DNA from: Sulfurovum sp. TSL1
GTDB taxonomy: Bacteria; Campylobacterota; Campylobacteria; Campylobacterales; Sulfurovaceae
DNA: 64,000 bases
Direction of reading: 5' to 3'
Assembly: GCF_019972135.1 (NCBI RefSeq)
Contig: NZ_BPFI01000001.1
Coordinates: 417,106 to 481,105, forward strand
In this document: one piece after another, positions 7,936-16,594 of the stretch
Position numbering within the stretch: position 1 is the stretch's first letter
How the letters are laid out: each line of letters opens with the position of its first letter
Translations under genes and position numbers: made by a program
The notes under the pieces: model-generated
What the model was told of the DNA's origin: nothing
The model's database searches: none
The model's input: the letters and a program-made list of their open reading frames with translations, nothing else

Positions 7936-9003
7936 TCATGCTGCGATAGAATTTACTTGCAAAACAAAATCATTTGCAGAGATAAGTTCTAGACCTTTTA
8001 TCTTTCTACCTACTATTTTTTCTATGGCAGCATAGTGTTTCCTGAACATGTCAAGTATGTCAAGATCTTCAACTATAAGCACTTCAGCACCACGGTCATA
8101 CGCATCTAAAAGTATGACACCTGCTTTTTGTAAGGCAAGGTCTCTGTTCTCTTCCAATATCCCAAGTCCGGCAAGTTTTCCAGATCTTGAGAAGTGCACA
8201 CCTTTCATACCTTTTTCAGCGATCAGTTTGTGCATGGTATCATGGGAAGCAGGGCCATGATAATGTGCGACCTGTTTTTCTTCCAGATTTTCAATCGTCT
8301 CAACAGCTCTTTCGGGTACAGCAGCTTCAATCTCTTTCTCCTCTTTTTTGGAAAAGCGTGCTATCAGTCTTGCACAGAGAGAAGGACCTTCTTCCGGTTT
8401 AGCCATCGCTTTGAGTTCATTGATCGCAGCAGTATGGTCCTGGGCATTAAAGAGGTTGTTTTCATATTCACAGTCAAACAATCCCGAGTTCACAGAAGTG
8501 ATCGCCTCAAGTATCGCTTCTTTATGTTCTGACCCTTCTGTGATCATTTTATGTGCCAGAACGAGTACTGCATCACCGATGTACTCACGGTTAAAGTTTT
8601 CTGTCTCTGATGCATAGTGAAGTGCATACAATGTTTTGTAGTATGTTAGATCTGATTCTGAAGCATAAGGAGCCAAAAGTTCAAAACTTTCCATAAAGTC
8701 ACTGTCATTGATCTTCAGTCCATCATTGGAACGATAGCTGTTTGCCGGATCGATCTGTAAAGAGGTTCCAAGTCTTTCCACCAACGCTGAAACAGGTTGC
8801 TTCGCCTCTACAACAAGACCGTTGATCTTCATGATAAGTTTTTGTTTCGGAAAACTGAAGTTTTCGTTCTCTTCTTGTATCTTTACAAGCAGGTCTTTCG
8901 CTGTCGCATCCTCATTCACCCGGATCGTGAAGTTTTTGTAGTAAGGCAGATAGTCTGTTTTCGCATTAAAAAAGAATGCTCTTATTTCAAGTGTATATGA
9001 CAT
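7936..9003 (-). CDS. Clusterless SdhB-SdhE-like fusion protein (function unknown)
   Basis: 355 aa. The first 200 residues align by eye with the neighbouring SdhB: both open with an AFxFNAxTDYLPY motif, keep the [11 protein letters not shown] equivalent of KVNGKAVLACKQ, the [14 protein letters not shown] segment, and GLFDC for GVWDC. The whole [2Fe-2S] cysteine loop is deleted and the 4Fe-4S cysteines are replaced. The last 110 residues align with the C-terminal half of Sdh[19 protein letters not shown] against AGNALLDAMDNNADLMVT, and [11 protein letters not shown] against VMGRDVELPVL, again without cluster cysteines. A charged linker (about 210-235) joins the parts. It lies 142 nt upstream of sdhA. 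Probably an assembly or regulatory factor for the Sdh complex; this is inference. It may belong to an unnamed Campylobacterota DUF family. Confidence 0.8.
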   Translation of the reverse strand: MSYTLEIRAFFFNAKTDYLPYYKNFTIRVNEDATAKDLLVKIQEENENFSFPKQKLIMKINGLVVEAKQPVSALVERLGTSLQIDPANSYRSNDGLKINDSDFMESFELLAPYASESDLTYYKTLYALHYASETENFNREYIGDAVLVLAHKMITEGSEHKEAILEAITSVNSGLFDCEYENNLFNAQDHTAAINELKAMAKPEEGPSLCARLIARFSKKEEKEIEAAVPERAVETIENLEEKQVAHYHGPASHDTMHKLIAEKGMKGVHFSRSGKLAGLGILEENRDLALQKAGVILLDAYDRGAEVLIVEDLDILDMFRKHYAAIEKIVGRKIKGLELISANDFVLQVNSIAA

Positions 9004-9145
9004 AGGTATTTCCTTAATAAAGATTATTTAGTATAACTTATACAACTATGAATGAGACTATTTGACTCTTACTAAAGCGAAAACACTTGAACTATGTTAC
9101 AATTCTACCAATTCTAAAGATCTAAGCGCTCAAAGGACAGAAACT

Positions 9146-9973
9146 ATGCCCAAACAGGATAAAGAACAATACCTTATAAACAACCTAGCTTCGAAGTATG
9201 TAGGTGATGATGCCGCTGTTGTAGGAGATACGCTTTACAGCATGGATGCTTTCTTTGAAGATACACATTTCAAACGTGAATGGATGAGCATAGCACAGAT
9301 AGGACGTAAAGCGATGCTTATCAACATTTCTGATGCCATTGCCATGAATGCTCAGCCGAAATTTGCTCTTATTACCGTCTCTCTGCCTCACAGTGTTACT
9401 GAAGATGAGATAGATGAACTCATGAATAGTATGGACAAGACAGCAAAAGAGTACGGTTGTGAGATCATCGGAGGAGACACGATAGGAGGAGACAAGCTTC
9501 ATCTCTCTATTACGATCATTTCGAAAAGTGATACCCCTCTCTTACGTACAGGATTAAAAGAGGGGGATCTGTTAGCCTATACAGGAACACTGGGAGAGAG
9601 TAAACGAGACTTTGATGCTCTTTCCAGGGGTGAAAAAATAGCTGATGATTCCCGCTTTTTTGAGCCTACTTTAAGGTCCGAATTTGTAACCAAAGCAAGA
9701 CCTTTTTTACGGACAGGTATGGACATCTCAGATGGACTCTTTTGCGATACGAACAAGATGTTAGATATTAATAAATATGGATTTCATGAATTTGAAAAGA
9801 TCGACGATGAGATGGGGCTTAGCGGAGAAGAATATGAAATGTTGGTAAGTTTTGCACCGGAGCATTACAGTGATGTCATGCGGATCGCCGAAGAGACCAA
9901 TACCCCTTTAACCGTCTTTGCCAAAGTGGCTAAGAACAGTGATAGGTATAAGTGTAAAAGTCACCACTTTTAG
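9146..9973 (+). CDS. thiL: Thiamine-monophosphate kinase
   Basis: 275 aa. ThiL phosphorylates thiamine monophosphate to the active cofactor thiamine diphosphate. The family signatures are present: VGDDAAVV near the N-terminus, the INISDAIAMNAQPKFALI segment, GGDTIGGD in the middle and GMDISDGLFCD near residue 190. The open frame extends upstream to a TTG at 9062, but AAAGGA lies 8-9 nt before ATG 9146 and MPKQDKEQYLI starts the conserved part. Slightly short at the C-terminus, as in other Campylobacterota. Divergent from the SdhB-like gene. Confidence 0.92.
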   Translation: MPKQDKEQYLINNLASKYVGDDAAVVGDTLYSMDAFFEDTHFKREWMSIAQIGRKAMLINISDAIAMNAQPKFALITVSLPHSVTEDEIDELMNSMDKTAKEYGCEIIGGDTIGGDKLHLSITIISKSDTPLLRTGLKEGDLLAYTGTLGESKRDFDALSRGEKIADDSRFFEPTLRSEFVTKARPFLRTGMDISDGLFCDTNKMLDINKYGFHEFEKIDDEMGLSGEEYEMLVSFAPEHYSDVMRIAEETNTPLTVFAKVAKNSDRYKCKSHHF

Positions 9974-9986
9974 TCAGTCAAAAAGC

Positions 9987-10598
9987 TCATTGGCTTTGCC
10001 ATTGAGCCTTTATCTGTCGTCTAAATGCTTCATGCACTTCATCCAGAAGCATCTTTGCTTCCTCCCCAAATACAAAGACACCTTTAAACTCTTTTTCTAC
10101 CGATTTGATATAGGTGTGAAGTGCTTCCTTTTCCAACGCTGTTTTTGGAGGGGTAAAAAGGTATTTCATCCCACTCTCTTTGTCATAACTTTTTCTTGCT
10201 GTTTCTATATAGACCTTGCTTGATATTAATACGACCGTATGATCCGGGAGCATTTCATACTGCTGTATCCTTGCTCCGTAAGGGCTGTCATACGCTTTTC
10301 CTTTCCTGTCCCAAAAACTGTAAAGTGTGATAGTTGTACCGTTGATCTCATAAGCGCCTTCTTGTATGCTTTTATCTGCACAGGTACCTGTTTTGTCTTT
10401 TAAGATCAAACTCAATACAAAGGTGAGGTCATTGTTGCGTTCTTCTTTATAAAACTTCATCACTTCACCTTTAGAGTCATAGATCTCATAGGATTCCGTG
10501 ACTATGGAAAAGTCCTGATTTCCCAGTGTGACATGTTCAAGCTCTGCAGTAGCGAAAAGCATATTGACGGTTAATACTATGAGAGAAAAGAGTTTCAT
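9987..10598 (-). CDS. Hypothetical exported protein
   Basis: 203 aa. A signal peptide (MKLFSLIVLTVNMLFATA, cleavage near residue 18) is followed by a beta-rich mature part with many Tyr, Lys and Asp residues. One Cys pair cannot be made: a single Cys near residue 72. No family is recognised. The ATG overlaps the stop of the FAD oxidoreductase by 4 nt (ATGA), so it is the third gene of a coupled operon: phosphatase, oxidoreductase, exported protein. Confidence 0.7.
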   Translation of the reverse strand: MKLFSLIVLTVNMLFATAELEHVTLGNQDFSIVTESYEIYDSKGEVMKFYKEERNNDLTFVLSLILKDKTGTCADKSIQEGAYEINGTTITLYSFWDRKGKAYDSPYGARIQQYEMLPDHTVVLISSKVYIETARKSYDKESGMKYLFTPPKTALEKEALHTYIKSVEKEFKGVFVFGEEAKMLLDEVHEAFRRQIKAQWQSQ

Positions 10599-12052
10599 GG
10601 GACCTGCTTTGAAATATTTCTGTTGGCTAAAGCGCTCGGGTAGTGACGTTTTACTGCGATGGATTCTGCTCTTTTTCTTAATGAAGTCTCATCCAGCTCT
10701 GTAGCATGTGTAAAGTCACGTTTACCCAGTATATCGGCCTTTAGGTACCCTAATTCAATGAATTGTTTCGCAATGGCATCTATCATATCCAACACTGAAG
10801 AGACTTTGACGATCTCGCATCTGGCATAACGCTCTCTGGGGAAAGAGACTTCCGCCACACGCAAGGTCGGGTCATCACCAGGGATCTGCTGTGCACCAAA
10901 AAGCGGTTTGCTTCCTACCGTTGCCGTATGAAATGAGGGAATATACTGAGAGAGATGTTCAATCGCAGCTTTTGTACGTTCTTCTGTCTCCTCTTGCGTC
11001 CAGGATTTTTCTATCTTGTCTATAAAATCCTGCCCCAATCTGGGTTGGCAGCTTACAAGAGAACTTGAGACCAGCCCATCTTCATAGAGTGTGATCTCTT
11101 TGGTCATGCCATGCAGTTGAAAATAGCCTCCGGGGTAGGGAGTGAATTGTCCCATACCTCGAGGTGTACCACGCTCTCCATGAAAAACAATTTCGGGGAA
11201 CTGTGTACCTTCAGACCCATCCCAGTGACTCACATAGGCTGCTTTGAATTCTACCATCGACTTACAGGGTGCACCTAAAAGATCATCGATCTTGCCTGTT
11301 TTAAAGCCCGCAGCATTGATGAGATAATCAAAAGAATCTGTATGGCTGACATCTTCTTTGACATAACTTATATCCCAGCCTTCAGTTTGAACATTTTGCT
11401 GTACATTATAGACGATACTTTTTGTATGGAGTGTGACGCAGTCCAGTGCTTCAAGGGTCATTGCTACACCGGCTGAAAGCCTGAAAAGGTTGAGTCCGTA
11501 CTCCTGGACGAGAACAAGAGGGAACTGTACTTTATCCAGATCGATGTTTTTGGCTACAGGTATCATCCATTCGTCAGATGTTTTTGGTCTTTGGACCAAT
11601 GCTTTTTCTCTTAGTCTTTCTATCTCTTCTTTGTTGTAGACCTGATAATAGTTTTCCGGTTTTCCCAGCACTTCATTCTTGGGGTCTTTGGCGATATGTG
11701 CTTTATACTCCTCTGTCAGTAACTTAAGACGTGGAAGCAGTGCCTCAGGCGTGGAACTGTCGGTAGTGGGTAAGACTATCACTGTAGGTCTGTAGTCTAC
11801 GACAAAAGGGTAGAAGCGTAAAAAGTCTATGGATTGTTTCAGTAAAGCGATACACTGTGCATCAGATATTTCACGATAAAGATTGCCCCCGGCATGCAAA
11901 TGACACCATGGCGGCCCACTCACTAAGCTTTCATCCTTTTCAAACAGTGTCACATGTAGTCCAAGCTGACCAAAGTAGAGCGCTGCACTTGAACCCGCAG
12001 CACCTCCACCAATAATAGCAATTTTGGCTTTACTCTTTTCTATCATACTCAT
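10595..12052 (-). CDS. FAD-dependent oxidoreductase (DAO-like)
   Basis: 485 aa. The N-terminus IAIIGGGAAGSSAALYFGQL is a dinucleotide-binding fold with GxGxxG-like glycines, and the acidic residue E38 ends the second strand. The second half has YLINAAGFKTG, a typical glycine turn of D-amino-acid-oxidase-like flavoproteins. RGTPRGMGQFTPYPGGYFQL near residue 300 could line the substrate pocket. The substrate is not identifiable. No signal peptide, so cytoplasmic. It overlaps its neighbours on both sides by 4 nt. Confidence 0.8.
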   Translation of the reverse strand: MSMIEKSKAKIAIIGGGAAGSSAALYFGQLGLHVTLFEKDESLVSGPPWCHLHAGGNLYREISDAQCIALLKQSIDFLRFYPFVVDYRPTVIVLPTTDSSTPEALLPRLKLLTEEYKAHIAKDPKNEVLGKPENYYQVYNKEEIERLREKALVQRPKTSDEWMIPVAKNIDLDKVQFPLVLVQEYGLNLFRLSAGVAMTLEALDCVTLHTKSIVYNVQQNVQTEGWDISYVKEDVSHTDSFDYLINAAGFKTGKIDDLLGAPCKSMVEFKAAYVSHWDGSEGTQFPEIVFHGERGTPRGMGQFTPYPGGYFQLHGMTKEITLYEDGLVSSSLVSCQPRLGQDFIDKIEKSWTQEETEERTKAAIEHLSQYIPSFHTATVGSKPLFGAQQIPGDDPTLRVAEVSFPRERYARCEIVKVSSVLDMIDAIAKQFIELGYLKADILGKRDFTHATELDETSLRKRAESIAVKRHYPSALANRNISKQVP

Positions 12053-12723
12053 AGCAGTGCGCTTAACTCCGAAAAATCATCTATGATATATGTTGGGTCA
12101 TATATCCCGATCTCTTCTCCATAATTATACCCATACGTGACACCGACACTCTGCATGCCACACGTTTTTGCAGCCAGGAGATCATTTTTGGAATCACCGA
12201 CCATCACACACTGATCTACAGTTACATCCATATGCTCGCATGCATGCAGTAAGGGGAGGGGGTCCGGTTTCTTCTTCTCCAGACTGTCTCCTCCCAACCA
12301 AAAGTCAAACACGCCATCAAGTCCCAGCGCTTCCAGGATAGGGCCGACAAAATTAAAAGGTTTATTGGTCACGATCACCAAACGGTACTTTTTCTCTTTT
12401 AAGGTATGTAGTGTAGTAGCTACATTGGGGTAGGTAGCCGTATCGATACAAAGATTCTGTCCATAGAACATTAAAAAGATATCTAAAGCCTTTTCAAACA
12501 GTGCCGGATCGAGATTTTCATCTATCTCTGTCTGCCCTGATAAGGCACGTTTGACCAATATTTGTGCCCCGTTGCCCACCCAGTAGCGAATCGTATCTTC
12601 ACTGAATGTCTCACGCTCTAATGCTTTTAACATATGATTGACTGCTGATGCCAAGTCCGGTACACTGTCGATCAGTGTGCCATCCAGATCAAATAAAATG
12701 ACCTTTTTTTGAGTGAATTTCAA
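12049..12723 (-). CDS. gph: HAD phosphatase, phosphoglycolate phosphatase-like
   Basis: 224 aa HAD-superfamily hydrolase. Motif I is LFDLDGTLIDS (nucleophile Asp 11-12), motif II VTNKPF, motif III with the Lys in KKKPDP, and motif IV VGDSKNDLLAA. The helical cap between motifs I and II and the overall length match phosphoglycolate phosphatase (Gph), which removes the oxygenase by-product 2-phosphoglycolate or the product of DNA repair. HAD substrate calls are uncertain. First gene of an overlapping minus-strand trio. Confidence 0.82.
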   Translation of the reverse strand: MKFTQKKVILFDLDGTLIDSVPDLASAVNHMLKALERETFSEDTIRYWVGNGAQILVKRALSGQTEIDENLDPALFEKALDIFLMFYGQNLCIDTATYPNVATTLHTLKEKKYRLVIVTNKPFNFVGPILEALGLDGVFDFWLGGDSLEKKKPDPLPLLHACEHMDVTVDQCVMVGDSKNDLLAAKTCGMQSVGVTYGYNYGEEIGIYDPTYIIDDFSELSALL

Positions 12724-12844
12724 ATTTAAAACCTTCTTCTGACTTTTTATATATAACTTATTTATATTATTCCGGTTGATTATACATTTTTTAGCTAAAA
12801 ATGCTTAATCTACAGAAAAGTTGCAACTTTCATACCATGCAGTG

Positions 12845-13321
12845 TTACAGATTTGGGTCAATGGGCCTGTTTGCATAGATGGAGAGAAATTTTTGATATT
12901 CTTCATAGTATTCTCGGTATTCCTCTTTAAGCACTTCATTCATTTCAAAAGTGATCTCATCGGTATACGCTTCAAATGTACCTGTCGGATTTTCTTTCTT
13001 CCAATGATCATATTCAACTTTTTCAAATAAGCCAAAAGCGGCAACTCCCATGACCGGCATGGCAGACAGGGTTCTCTGGATCTTTGCTTTAGCCCTTTCT
13101 CTGGCTTTTACTTTTGCCAATTTTTTCTGATACTTACGCTTTATCCTGGTTATTTCTTTCTCATGGGACTTCTTGAGCCTGGATACTTCTTTTTTGTGCT
13201 TAAGTTTTTCGGATACCACAGCGGTAAGTGCTGCGTTTTTCAAGCTCTCTTGCCAAAGAGAATATCCTTTCACTCCTCCTAAGACTAAAGCAATGATGAT
13301 GATCATAGATACATTTTTCAT
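12845..13321 (-). CDS. Membrane-anchored coiled-coil hypothetical protein
   Basis: 158 aa. A hydrophobic N-terminal segment (about residues 4-20) acts as anchor or uncleaved signal. It is followed by a strongly basic, heptad-like helix at residues 35-75 (many Lys/Arg/Glu), a short hydrophobic patch around 88-100 (VMGVAAFGLF), and an acidic tail rich in Glu and Tyr. No named family is recognised. Stand-alone gene between gph and truD. Confidence 0.6.
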   Translation of the reverse strand: MKNVSMIIIIALVLGGVKGYSLWQESLKNAALTAVVSEKLKHKKEVSRLKKSHEKEITRIKRKYQKKLAKVKARERAKAKIQRTLSAMPVMGVAAFGLFEKVEYDHWKKENPTGTFEAYTDEITFEMNEVLKEEYREYYEEYQKFLSIYANRPIDPNL

Positions 13322-13538
13322 ACATTAAGCCTATTATTTAAGATGGACGTTCAAATCCTTTTTTCTGATGCTACTATAGTCTCTATGGAATATTATATAG
13401 CAGTTAACTTAGAAGCTTCTCAGGTAAAAAGCGTAGTAGCAGGATGAAGCAAATATATCTCACAATTCCTCTGAACTAGAGATAGGTAATTAATCACTTT
13501 TCAGCTAAAATATCACTCACTAAAACAGAAAGAAGCCC

Positions 13539-14615
13539 ATGAAACTGATCTACCCACTGAACGTCAAAAATGAATTTGTTTTTAACTCTTCTCCTAGAGA
13601 TTTTACCGTAGAAGAGATACCTCTGTATGAATTTACGGGGGAGGGTGAGCACCTGGTACTCAAAGTACGAAAAAAAGAGTTAACGACATGGGAGATGCTC
13701 GATATCATCTCCAACCATGTAGGTATACGCCGCCGTGATATGGGCTATGCTGGGTTAAAAGACAAACATGCTATGACGATACAATATATCTCTCTGCCAG
13801 CGAAATTTGAAGAGAAATTGGCAACATTTACCCATGAGAAGATAAAAATACTTGACAGTACAAAACACAACAATAAGATACGAGTAGGGCATCTAAAAGG
13901 AAACCGTTTTAAAATTCGTTTGAAAAAAGTGCTTGGTGTCCAAAAAGACAAATTGGACTCTGTCATTCACTGGATAAAAGCCAATGGTGTTCCAAACTAT
14001 TTTGGTAACCAGCGTTTCGGCACGGATGGGAACAACTGGGAAGATGGGAAAAAACTCATAGAGGGAACACTCAAAATACGTGATAGAAAAACGAAAGAGT
14101 TCTTGATGGGTGCTTACCAAAGCTACCTTTTTAACCAGTGGCTCTCCAAGCGTATGGAACTCAATCACTTGCTTGAAAAATTCACTGAAGCTGAGACCGA
14201 ACAGGTGATGAACTTGCCTGAAGGCTCACTCAGGGGAACAAAGTCCCAGCCGAACTTCTTTAAACTGGTAGAGGGTGATGTGATGATGCATTACCCTTAC
14301 GGGCGTTTATTTACGGTAGAGAACCTGGAAGAAGAGGCGATACGCTTTCAGGCTAAGGATATCGCACCTGCAGGACTGCTTCCTGGGAAAAAAACAAACA
14401 GGGCCCAAGGTGTTGCCGGTTTGATAGAAGCACCTTTTGCAGAAGATATGAATTTAAATGGTGCCAGACGCTATGCATGGATACAGGTAACCGAGATCAA
14501 TAAAAACTATGTAGAAGAAAAAGCCCATTATGAACTGAGCTTTGCATTGCCTAAAGGCTGTTACGCTACAAATGTTTTGGACGTTCTAAGAGGCGGAGAA
14601 GACACCGGAGCTTAG
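13539..14615 (+). CDS. truD: tRNA pseudouridine(13) synthase TruD
   Basis: 358 aa. TruD makes pseudouridine at position 13 of tRNA-Glu and others. The diagnostic motif GYAGLKDKHAMT (about residues 68-79) contains the catalytic Asp, and NYFGNQRFG near 150 is the second signature. FxVEEIPLYEF at the N-terminus also fits. Length is normal. Start ATG follows AGAAAGAAGCCC. No clear operon partner; the next gene begins 76 nt later. Confidence 0.96.
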   Translation: MKLIYPLNVKNEFVFNSSPRDFTVEEIPLYEFTGEGEHLVLKVRKKELTTWEMLDIISNHVGIRRRDMGYAGLKDKHAMTIQYISLPAKFEEKLATFTHEKIKILDSTKHNNKIRVGHLKGNRFKIRLKKVLGVQKDKLDSVIHWIKANGVPNYFGNQRFGTDGNNWEDGKKLIEGTLKIRDRKTKEFLMGAYQSYLFNQWLSKRMELNHLLEKFTEAETEQVMNLPEGSLRGTKSQPNFFKLVEGDVMMHYPYGRLFTVENLEEEAIRFQAKDIAPAGLLPGKKTNRAQGVAGLIEAPFAEDMNLNGARRYAWIQVTEINKNYVEEKAHYELSFALPKGCYATNVLDVLRGGEDTGA

Positions 14616-14691
14616 ATAAAAAATCATTTCACACGTATTGCACACTTCTGGTTTATGATTTAATTCAATAACCACTACAAAGGAATGTAGC

Positions 14692-15057
14692 ATGATAAGA
14701 AGTAATCTTAAACTTATAGGTGCAGCAAGCATACTTACTTCAGCATTGATCTTTAATGCGTGTAATCCACAGGAAAGAGCATTTGCTACTGGAGTAGGGG
14801 TTGGTGTTGTGGCCGCCTCAGTCTACAGTCATCCTCACTATTATGGTCATCCATACTATTATTACGATGGCAGATATTACTATGGTGGATATTATCGTAA
14901 CGGATTTTATTATTATAAAGGACAGAGGTTTAGAAACGGCCACTACTACCATAGGGGATATAGATACCATCATGGACACAGTTATCGTGCACGTGTAGGT
15001 AAATATGGTTATTATCAAAATAGAAAACAATATAACAATCGCCACAGATATAGATAG
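14692..15057 (+). CDS. Tyr/His/Gly-rich surface lipoprotein-like hypothetical protein
   Basis: 121 aa. Residues 1-24 form a signal peptide ending in FNAC, a plausible but weak lipobox. A short Gly/Val segment (about 31-45) follows, and then some 75 residues made almost only of Tyr, His, Gly, Arg and Asn (repeats of the form YYY-D/N-G-R/F-YYY). This low-complexity composition could bind metals through His or stick to surfaces, which is inference. AAAGGA precedes the ATG. No family is recognised with confidence. Confidence 0.6.
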   Translation: MIRSNLKLIGAASILTSALIFNACNPQERAFATGVGVGVVAASVYSHPHYYGHPYYYYDGRYYYGGYYRNGFYYYKGQRFRNGHYYHRGYRYHHGHSYRARVGKYGYYQNRKQYNNRHRYR

Positions 15058-15270
15058 TCACTGAAATTGTAAATTGAAGGAAATTTTATCTTAGATACAG
15101 CAACGTTGGGTTTGTTTCGTTGGTAGTCGAGACAATGATGTTTTTCTAAAAGGAGGAAGAATAAAAAAAACTGCCATACCTAAGATATGTGCGAATTTTA
15201 TCTAAATAAGATAAATTTAGTCTTAATTTAAAACTTATAAATAAAATTTGTTCAAATTATTTTAATTAAC

Positions 15271-15612
15271 CTAACACACAAGCCAGTTTTCTATTTTGAA
15301 GATCTCCTCTGTAGCAGGCATTCCTTTCCACCCATTCGATTCCAGGTACATCATTTTATTTCCAAAATATCCAACAATGTATTTTTCTTTATAGATAGGA
15401 AATGTCCCTGAATGCAACATGGCAAAGATATCTTCATGGCTTTTGGCTGTTTCGTAATAGCTGAAGTCAAAACTATGCAGGGCTATCAGAGCTGTTTGCA
15501 GCATCTCATTGTTATGCATAGCACTGCTTAATACATAGTAAGAGGGGTAAGGAACAGCAGGGTTGTCCAGTAGGTCACAGATATATAATCTTTCTTTTTT
15601 CTTGTTATACAT
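15271..15612 (-). CDS. Hypothetical cytoplasmic protein
   Basis: 113 aa without signal peptide or membrane segment. It mixes acidic and aromatic residues, with TFPIYKEKYIVGYFGNKMM as the most ordered-looking part. Not recognised. The ribosome site before the ATG is weak. The 213 nt to its right-hand neighbour (15058-15270) are very AT-rich and hold nothing I can name. Coding is likely from length and normal codon use. Confidence 0.5.
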   Translation of the reverse strand: MYNKKKERLYICDLLDNPAVPYPSYYVLSSAMHNNEMLQTALIALHSFDFSYYETAKSHEDIFAMLHSGTFPIYKEKYIVGYFGNKMMYLESNGWKGMPATEEIFKIENWLVC

Positions 15613-15764
15613 GGCGGTATTGTATGGTAAAGGGTCATAGAAAAGCTAAAAATATGTCAAATTGCCATATTTTTAGCATCAACACTGTGAGGCATCTCAC
15701 TGCTACATAGAGAGTACACAAATTTTAACTATAGTTATAACAAATAAAAAAATAGGTTGTTATA

Positions 15765-16376
15765 ATGAAAGTATTGATCGTTTACTACTCAATGTACGGA
15801 CATATCTACAGGCTGGCAGAAGAAGCTGCTGAGGGAGTCCGATCTGTTGCAAATGCAGAAGCTATCCTGCGCCGGGCTCCAGAGACGTTATCCGAGGAGA
15901 TATTAGAAAAAATGGGTGCAACTGAAGCCCAGAAACAGCAGTCACATATACCTGTATGCACTGTAAAGGAGCTGAGTGAAGCTGATGCGATCATTTTCGG
16001 TACACCTACCCGATTTGGAAATATGTGTGGACAGATGCGACAATTTCTTGATGCTACCGGAGAGCTATGGTCTAAGGGATCGTTGGTAGGGAAAGTAGGA
16101 AGTGTGATTACGAGTTCAAGTACCCAGCACGGGGGACAGGAATCAACGATATTGACCTTCCATGTTACTCTCCTGCATCAGGGTATGATCATTGCAGGTT
16201 TGCCTTATACGTTCGAAGGACAGAGGATGATGGAAGAAATAAGTGGCTGCTCTCCCTATGGTGCATCAACGATCGCTGGAGAAGATGGCAGTCGATTCCC
16301 AAGTAAAAATGAGCTTGACGGAGCACGATACCAGGGTGCCTATGTCGCAGAGATCGCAAAGAAACTCACAACGTGA
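15765..16376 (+). CDS. wrbA: NAD(P)H:quinone oxidoreductase, WrbA type
   Basis: 203 aa flavodoxin-fold protein. WrbA is a tetrameric FMN enzyme that reduces quinones by two electrons and protects against oxidative stress. Visible signatures are the FMN phosphate loop [14 protein letters not shown] at the N-terminus, [17 protein letters not shown] around residue 80-95, and [10 protein letters not shown] around 115-125. Length is typical (about 200 aa). Single gene. Confidence 0.93.
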   Translation: MKVLIVYYSMYGHIYRLAEEAAEGVRSVANAEAILRRAPETLSEEILEKMGATEAQKQQSHIPVCTVKELSEADAIIFGTPTRFGNMCGQMRQFLDATGELWSKGSLVGKVGSVITSSSTQHGGQESTILTFHVTLLHQGMIIAGLPYTFEGQRMMEEISGCSPYGASTIAGEDGSRFPSKNELDGARYQGAYVAEIAKKLTT

Positions 16377-16594
16377 TGAAAAATACTCTAAGAATCTGCT
16401 TCAGAGGTACGGCTTGAGAAACATCCCAATTCAGATGTGGAGAGAAATTCCAGTCCTCTATCATGCCACTATTCAATCAGATACTGTATAAAAAAGAGAT
16501 AAAGTCAGTCGTGGCGTAGATAAAGAGGCTTTGGTACGCGGCCTAGTTTGGTAGAGCATCACTTTTATATCTTCATAGAGCGTATCCGAATGCA

